From assembly GCA_021778375.1 (NCBI GenBank), contig JAJYCM010000074.1, positions 1 to 10,675 on the forward strand: a stretch of 10,675 bases of DNA. The letters run 5' to 3'. Positions 6,147-10,675 of the stretch are shown piece by piece. The position numbers and the translations under genes were made by a program. This DNA is from Bacteroidota bacterium. Its GTDB lineage: Bacteria; Bacteroidota; Ignavibacteria; Ignavibacteriales; Ignavibacteriaceae. Each line of letters begins with the position of its first letter. Positions within the stretch are counted from its first letter, which is position 1. The notes beneath the pieces were generated by a model that was not told where the DNA came from, made no database searches, and saw only the letters and a list, made by a program, of their open reading frames with translations.

Positions 6147-9100
6147 TTATATCTCCTCTTTAGCAATCTTATTTTCTTGATTATTTGAAGGCTTTTGTAA
6201 AGTAAAAATAAATGATGTCCCTTCCCCAATTTTGCTTTCAACTCGAATGCTGCCACCATGTTTAGAAATTAATTCCTTACACAAATTTAATCCTAAGCCT
6301 GTACCAGATTCATTTTGTGTCCCTTTTGTTGTCAATTGTGAATTCAAATTAAATAATTTGTTTTGTTTTTGTTCATCAATACCCACACCTGTATCGCTTA
6401 CTTTTATTTCTACAAATTCATCAAAATTCTTGGAAGATATTTTCACCTTGCCGTTTCTATCAGTAAATTTGACAGCATTTGAAATTAGATTTCTTAAAAT
6501 AATATCGACCATATCTTTATCAGCCCAGACCAATGTACCTTCAACAATTTCATTTTTCAATGTAATGGATTTTTGTTCTGCATTCACATGAAACAATTTG
6601 ATTATTAATTCAACGCTTCCGTGCAAGTCTTCAATTGCAGGAATAAATTTGATCCTCCCGGACTGCACTAATGACCACTCGAGGAGATTATTCAACAGCT
6701 TTAATATGTTATCTACAGTATTATTAATATGAAATGCTGCATTCTTTGTCTCTTCATTCGTCAATTCATCTATGTTGTTTGCCAGGATATCGGTAAGACC
6801 AAGTAATCCGTGAAAAGGACTTCTTAAATCATGAGCAAGAACAGATAATATTTTATCCTTATTCAGGTTAAGTTCTTTTAATTCCTTTTCGGAATTTGTT
6901 AATAATACAAGTAATTCCTTTTGCTTTTCATTTAACACTTCCAATTCTTCTTTTTTTGACTTCAATTCAATAGTTTTTTCACCTACCATTATTTCTAATT
7001 TCTTTTCATGCTGCTCAATTGATCTTAATCTAAGTTTAAATATAAAATAGATAAAATAAACAATTATAAAAACAACAATTCCGCGGAACCACCATGTTTG
7101 CCAGAAAGGTGGTTCAATAATAATTTTAATCGATGCTATATTCCTGCTCCAAGTCCCGTCATTGTTTGTTCCTTGAACATATAATACATAACGACCGGGC
7201 GATAGGCTTGAAAAGGTAACCACATTACTTGTCCCGTTATCAATCCAATTGTCGCTTAATCCTTTCAGCACATATTTGAAATGATTTCTTGGAGGGTCAA
7301 TGAAACTAAGCGCAGCGAATTTAAGTGAAATAATATTATCATAATATGAAAGTTTAATTATTTTTGTTGTCCAAATTGACTTTGAATAAATGTCAGGATT
7401 ATTCAAAACCCTAAAAGAAGTAAAAACTATTTCCGGATTGAACGAATTATTTTTAATTAAATCGGGTAAAAAAGAATTTAATCCATTAATTCCACCGAAA
7501 TACATTTTCCCTTTACTCCCCTCGAAAAAAGCTCCCTGGTTAAATTCATTACTTTGAAGGTTGTCACTGACGTCATAATTTCTAAAAGTCCCCTTATGTG
7601 TGTTGTATTCGGAAATTCCGTGATTCGTACTCATCCATAGATTTCCTTTTTGATCCCCTAAGATTCCGTATATTTCATTATTAGCTAATCCATTCGATTC
7701 TGTATAAGATTTAATCTTTCCTGTCTTGGTATTTAGTAAGTCAAGACCACCTCCACCAGTACCGATCCATAAATTGCCGCTTGTATCACCGGGAAATTGA
7801 TAGACATCGAAGACTACACTGTGACTCAAGCTATTGATGTCAGCAGAATTATGAATATAGTGAACAAATTTTCCTGTTTTTGTATCGAATCTATCCAAGC
7901 CACTTCCATCAGTTCCGATACATAATATGCCTTTATTGTCAAAGAATAAATTCAGAATATCACTACTGCTTAAACTATTTGTATTTTTCGGATTATGCAC
8001 GAAATGTATAAACTTATTATTTACGGGATCAAATTTGTCTATCCCCCCTCCAGTAAAACCTAACCAGAGATTACCGGTTTGATCTTCTGCTATAGCATTT
8101 ACGTTATTATTACCCAAACTATTACTATTATTAGGTTCATTTTTAAAATGCGAGAAAGAATTTTTTAATGGATTATATTTATCTAAACCTGAAATAGTCC
8201 CAACCCAAATAATTCCACACTTATCCTTAAATATGATATTAATGGAATTATTGGAAATGCTTTTTGCGGAAGATGTATGTTCATAATGTATGAACCTTTG
8301 TTTTTTTTTATCAAATTTATTTAACCCCAAATAATTGGTGCCAATCCACAAATTATTCTGATCATCTTTACATATTGTACTAACATCATTTTCTTGAAGT
8401 TTATTTAAATTTTTAAAAGAAACTTTAATAATTTCGAACTGCCCCTTTTTATTGTTGTAGGTATAAACCCCGGAACCAAAAGTACCAATCCAGATCATAC
8501 CTTCTTTATCCTTCATTATAGAAACAATTTGTTTATCAATTGCATTTTCAGATTCTAATATTTTGTTTTCAAGTCTGGTAAATAGACCTGTTTTGGGATT
8601 AAAAGAATTTAACCCACCATCATCTGTTCCGATCCATATAATACCGTCATTATCAGTGTAAAGTACATTGATATAATTTGAACTAATACTGTTTGGATTA
8701 CTAATTAAATACTTATAGTGTACAATATTCTTTGAAAAGTAATCAAATTTATCCAGTCCTTTTGGTGTGCCAATCCAAACATTACCCTTACTATCAGAAG
8801 TGAAACTATATATTGAATCACAAACAATAGAATTTTTATCATTGTTGTGATAATAGTGAGTAATTTTTTTTGATTTTAAGTTGTAGATATCTACTCCTCT
8901 ATTAGTGCCTATCCATAAATTATCTTTTGAGTCAATATAGGTTGAGTAAACAGTATCAGATGATAAGCTTTGAGAATTTTGAGTATGATGGAAATGATAA
9001 AATTTTGAGGTGCTTTTGTCAAAATAATTCAAGCCATTATAAGTTCCGAGCCAAAGATTACCTTCTTTATCTTCGCTCATTGACATTACACAATTTGAAG

Positions 9101-9536
9101 AAATACTACCGGTTTTGTTTTTGTTATATTCGAATGAAGTAAAAGTGCCTGTGGAATTATTAAATCGATCAAGACCACCATTTTCAGTACCGATCCAAAG
9201 TGATCCGGTTTTGTCAACAAGAAGACATAAAATATCATTATCCGAAATTGAATTAACATCATCAGGAATTGGTCTATAAATTGAGAAACTATAACCATCA
9301 AATCTATTTAATCCATCTTGTGTCCCAATCCAAATAAAGCCAAGACTATCCTGGACCATGCAATTTGCGGAACTTTGCGAAAGTCCCTGATCGATGGAAA
9401 AATGATTTAACCTAATTTTATTTTCTTGAGAAAATGAAGTATTTGCAGTAGAGAGAGCCAAGGTCAAAAAAGTTAAAATTACTAAAGTAAACCCAACACT
9501 TTTTTCAAAATGCTTATTTATTATTTTATCATCCAT
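6147..9536 (-). CDS. Two-component sensor histidine kinase with double seven-bladed periplasmic propeller (Reg_prop/Y_Y_Y)
   Basis: This membrane sensor kinase has a large periplasmic ligand-binding region. Residues 1 to about 37 form a signal peptide or anchor with a hydrophobic core (FTLVILTFLTLALS). Residues 46-690 contain 14 Reg_prop blades with the LWIGT..GLDRF consensus, enough for two seven-bladed propellers. A Y_Y_Y domain follows (about 695-808, ending GTWSRN...IEPPFW). Next come one membrane helix (about 817-835), a coiled coil (838-895) and a HisKA domain with phospho-acceptor His902 (LAHDLRSPF). The HATPase domain has an N-box (NLISNAVKFT, 1016-1025), SDTGVGI (1047-1053) and GTGLGLNLC (1078-1086). 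The protein ends soon after, so the receiver and AraC-type DNA-binding domains of Bacteroides hybrid two-component systems are absent. It should pass phosphate to a separate regulator, and none is encoded in this window. Such sensors often detect glycan fragments, but nothing here identifies the ligand. The Shine-Dalgarno is weak (TTGGTAAA before the ATG); the signal peptide supports the start. Confidence 0.94.
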   Translation of the reverse strand: MDDKIINKHFEKSVGFTLVILTFLTLALSTANTSFSQENKIRLNHFSIDQGLSQSSANCMVQDSLGFIWIGTQDGLNRFDGYSFSIYRPIPDDVNSISDNDILCLLVDKTGSLWIGTENGGLDRFNNSTGTFTSFEYNKNKTGSISSNCVMSMSEDKEGNLWLGTYNGLNYFDKSTSKFYHFHHTQNSQSLSSDTVYSTYIDSKDNLWIGTNRGVDIYNLKSKKITHYYHNNDKNSIVCDSIYSFTSDSKGNVWIGTPKGLDKFDYFSKNIVHYKYLISNPNSISSNYINVLYTDNDGIIWIGTDDGGLNSFNPKTGLFTRLENKILESENAIDKQIVSIMKDKEGMIWIGTFGSGVYTYNNKKGQFEIIKVSFKNLNKLQENDVSTICKDDQNNLWIGTNYLGLNKFDKKKQRFIHYEHTSSAKSISNNSINIIFKDKCGIIWVGTISGLDKYNPLKNSFSHFKNEPNNSNSLGNNNVNAIAEDQTGNLWLGFTGGGIDKFDPVNNKFIHFVHNPKNTNSLSSSDILNLFFDNKGILCIGTDGSGLDRFDTKTGKFVHYIHNSADINSLSHSVVFDVYQFPGDTSGNLWIGTGGGGLDLLNTKTGKIKSYTESNGLANNEIYGILGDQKGNLWMSTNHGISEYNTHKGTFRNYDVSDNLQSNEFNQGAFFEGSKGKMYFGGINGLNSFLPDLIKNNSFNPEIVFTSFRVLNNPDIYSKSIWTTKIIKLSYYDNIISLKFAALSFIDPPRNHFKYVLKGLSDNWIDNGTSNVVTFSSLSPGRYVLYVQGTNNDGTWSRNIASIKIIIEPPFWQTWWFRGIVVFIIVYFIYFIFKLRLRSIEQHEKKLEIMVGEKTIELKSKKEELEVLNEKQKELLVLLTNSEKELKELNLNKDKILSVLAHDLRSPFHGLLGLTDILANNIDELTNEETKNAAFHINNTVDNILKLLNNLLEWSLVQSGRIKFIPAIEDLHGSVELIIKLFHVNAEQKSITLKNEIVEGTLVWADKDMVDIILRNLISNAVKFTDRNGKVKISSKNFDEFVEIKVSDTGVGIDEQKQNKLFNLNSQLTTKGTQNESGTGLGLNLCKELISKHGGSIRVESKIGEGTSFIFTLQKPSNNQENKIAKEEI
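7467..9401 (-). repeat. Fourteen tandem propeller-blade repeats inside the histidine kinase
   Basis: The region encodes 14 diverged copies of a 40-55 residue unit. Each contains a core like (L/I)WIGT-x(1-3)-G-(L/V)-D-x-(F/Y)-(D/N) and usually an N-S-(I/L)-S segment between cores. Cores start near residues 68, 113, 161, 207, 253, 300, 348, 396, 443, 490, 538, 589, 633 and 678. Blades 10 (WLGF), 11 (LCIGT), 13 (WMST) and 14 (MYFGG) deviate from WIGT. The copies match at protein level and only loosely in DNA, as expected for old domain duplications. Confidence 0.85.
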
Positions 9537-9595
9537 TTTACCAAATTGTGTAAGACGAGAAAAATTATTTTTTTTCTATAGAATATCCTACAATC

Positions 9596-9624
9596 ATTAT
9601 CGAAAATAATTAAATAAATTTGAA
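9596..9624 (-). promoter_or_regulatory. Candidate sigma70-like promoter of the histidine kinase gene
   Basis: On the minus strand TTCAAA (9619-9624) is followed by exactly 17 nt and then GATAAT (9596-9601). These match the -35 and -10 consensus at 4 of 6 and 5 of 6 positions. Transcription would start near 9589, giving a leader of about 50 nt that contains the TTCTATAGAA palindrome. The Bacteroidota consensus (TAnnTTTG at -7) was not found. The AT richness makes this a weak call. Confidence 0.28.
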
Positions 9625-9639
9625 TGAGAACTCCTCATT
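9623..9639 (-). terminator. Possible weak terminator hairpin after the ABC permease
   Basis: The minus strand reads AATGAG-GAGTT-CTCATT, a perfect 6-bp stem with a 5-nt loop. It is followed by an AT-rich run with several T clusters but no clean T-tract. It lies 56 nt after the permease stop. The stem is short, so it may be an incomplete terminator or an operator half-site pair. Confidence 0.25.
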
Positions 9640-9644
9640 TGGTA

Positions 9645-9678
9645 AATGTATTTGAATTTTCCACAATGAAAATACATT
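9645..9678. repeat. Perfect 9-bp inverted repeat downstream of the ABC permease
   Basis: AATGTATTT and AAATACATT form a 9-bp stem with a 16-nt loop. TTGGTAA (9639-9645) and TTACCAA (9687-9693) can continue the stem after a 9-nt bulge on one side. The structure begins directly after the permease stop codon (9695-9697). It could stabilise the 3' end of the permease mRNA or act as a protein-binding site. There is no adjacent T-tract. Confidence 0.5.
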
Positions 9679-9694
9679 GCATAAAATTACCAAT

Positions 9695-10675
9695 TTAACC
9701 GGCCCTTAAAGCAGTTACAATATTCATTCTTGCAGCACGCACCGAAGGAAGGAATCCTCCGACAAATCCCATAATTATTGCAAAGACAAGAGATGATACT
9801 ATTATCGCAGGAGATAATGCAAAAGAGAAAGCCAGTTCAGAAAATGAGCTAAAGTTTAATGTTGAGATCGAAAAAAATTGGAGGAATGACGCCAAGAATA
9901 TTCCTATTACTCCGCCGGCTAATGTTATGAAGAGTGATTCAAGTAAAAAAGCTGAAAGAATACTCCTACGATTGAACCCCAAAGACCTAAGCGTTCCAAT
10001 TTCCACGGTACGGTTAGCCACGGCAGAATACATTGTTATAGTCGCTCCGATAGTAGCACCAAGGCTAAAAATAATGGTAATAAAAATTCCCAAAACTCGA
10101 ATAAAAGTTGACAACATTTCAGATTGCTGTGCAAAATACTTTTGCTCGATTATAGGTTCATACTGTTGAAGGCGTAAATCCGAATTAAATGCTTTCTTAA
10201 AAGCATCATAATTTTCGGGGTTGTCTAATTTAAGTGTTACTGTAGAAACAGTGCTGCCGCGGTTAAATGCGCTTAGAAGCTGGAGTGCATCGCCCCAAAT
10301 TTCAGAATCAAACCCGCTTCCGTTTGTTGTAAATATTCCGACTATTTTCCAATTGCCTCCAGCAAACTTTATATAGCTTCCTAATTGCGCACCCGGAAAT
10401 CTCTTTACAATTGCATCCCCGACAATTAATTCCCGGAGTCCCCAGGTAAACATTCTTCCCTGGATAATTTTTACCTGAGGTCTCAATTGATTTATCTCAG
10501 GTGAAACTCCTCTTACCGTAATATTGCTAACTCCTCCGCCTTGTTTCTCAAGGTTAACTATTACTACCGGCTCGTCTGATATGACTAAATTACCATCCGG
10601 CTCCTTTGCGATATGAGGCAGGGTTCGGATTACGTTTTGAATGTCCGGTCCAATAATGCTGGAGATTTCTGCATT
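9695..10675 (-). CDS. ABC transporter permease, MacB/FtsX family (partial, N-terminus outside window)
   Basis: The reading frame stays open to the right edge, so 326 C-terminal residues are visible. About the first 190 belong to the MacB-like periplasmic core domain, with NITVRGVSPE, LRPQVKIIQGRMF, ELIVG and GSGFDSEIWGD as its usual landmarks. The FtsX domain follows, with three membrane helices at about 192-216, 243-267 and 287-311 of the visible part. Its cytoplasmic coupling loop (NRTVEIGTLRSLGFNRRSIL) contacts the ATPase. The end, LPSVRAARMNIVTALRAG, is typical of the family. One more N-terminal helix should lie outside the window. Such permeases work with a LolD/MacB-type ATPase and export or extract substrates by mechanotransmission; the substrate cannot be told here. 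A TTG at 10484-10486 is not the start, because the preceding codons also match the family. The histidine kinase follows after 158 bp. Confidence 0.92.
   Translation of the reverse strand, partial: NAEISSIIGPDIQNVIRTLPHIAKEPDGNLVISDEPVVIVNLEKQGGGVSNITVRGVSPEINQLRPQVKIIQGRMFTWGLRELIVGDAIVKRFPGAQLGSYIKFAGGNWKIVGIFTTNGSGFDSEIWGDALQLLSAFNRGSTVSTVTLKLDNPENYDAFKKAFNSDLRLQQYEPIIEQKYFAQQSEMLSTFIRVLGIFITIIFSLGATIGATITMYSAVANRTVEIGTLRSLGFNRRSILSAFLLESLFITLAGGVIGIFLASFLQFFSISTLNFSSFSELAFSFALSPAIIVSSLVFAIIMGFVGGFLPSVRAARMNIVTALRAG

Larger units (their letters stand above)
9537..9694. other. Intergenic region between ABC permease and histidine kinase, rich in inverted repeats
   Basis: This 158 bp gap has no gene. 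It holds three copies of TTGGTAA or its complement: 9537-9546 (TTTACCAAAT, touching the kinase start), 9637-9646 (ATTTGGTAAA, the exact reverse complement of the first) and 9687-9693 (TTACCAA). The stem AATGTATTT (9645-9653) pairs perfectly with AAATACATT (9670-9678), and the flanking TTGGTAA/TTACCAA extends the pairing after a bulge. A second hairpin, AATGAG/CTCATT, lies at 9623-9639. A 10-bp palindrome, TTCTATAGAA, lies at 9574-9583. These could be a terminator for the permease mRNA and operators for the kinase gene. Confidence 0.45.

Noticed and set aside
6232..6591. 119-codon plus-strand open frame opposite the kinase HATPase domain
   Set aside because: It is antisense to conserved ATP-binding motifs, and its composition reflects the complementary strand.
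8927..9301. Open frames of 71 codons on both strands within the propeller region
   Set aside because: Both are shadow frames of the repeat-coding region with no independent signals.
7467..9401. Periodic repeats considered as CRISPR or tandem DNA repeats
   Set aside because: The period is uneven (about 130-160 bp), DNA identity between units is low, and one open reading frame of Reg_prop blades explains all units.
9927..10169. 80-codon plus-strand open frame opposite the ABC permease
   Set aside because: It is antisense to the membrane-helix region of a clear FtsX domain.

Overview
The window is AT-rich bacterial DNA with no RNA gene, CRISPR array or insertion sequence that I can see. Two features suggest a Bacteroidota/Ignavibacteriota-type genome. 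One is a large Reg_prop/Y_Y_Y sensor kinase of the kind common there. The other is a Thermotoga-like type I-beta DAHP synthase inside a trp operon. The lineage is an inference from gene content; no marker gene is present.

Layout. Positions 1-3080 (+ strand) hold the 3' end of a tryptophan operon: the last codons of trpF, then a DAHP synthase, trpB and trpA. The genes overlap or abut, so they are almost certainly co-transcribed and translationally coupled. DAHP synthase starts the shikimate pathway and TrpBA performs the last step of tryptophan synthesis, so the operon joins the entry and exit points of one pathway.

Only 3 bp after trpA the coding strand switches. Positions 3084-10675 are all on the minus strand. 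In transcription order they are: a MacB/FtsX-type ABC transporter permease (5' end outside the window), a 1129-residue periplasmic-sensor histidine kinase with 14 propeller blades and no receiver or DNA-binding domain, an M3 oligoendopeptidase F, and a short CBS-less IMPDH/GMP reductase family enzyme. Gaps of about 86-157 bp separate these genes, so they need not form one operon. Candidate promoter and inverted-repeat elements lie upstream of the kinase and of the IMPDH/GMPR-like gene.

I found no wholly new system. The points most worth a second look are the DAHP synthase embedded in the trp operon, the unusually short catalytic flap of the IMPDH/GMPR-like protein, the orphan propeller kinase, and the inverted-repeat-rich gap in front of that kinase.
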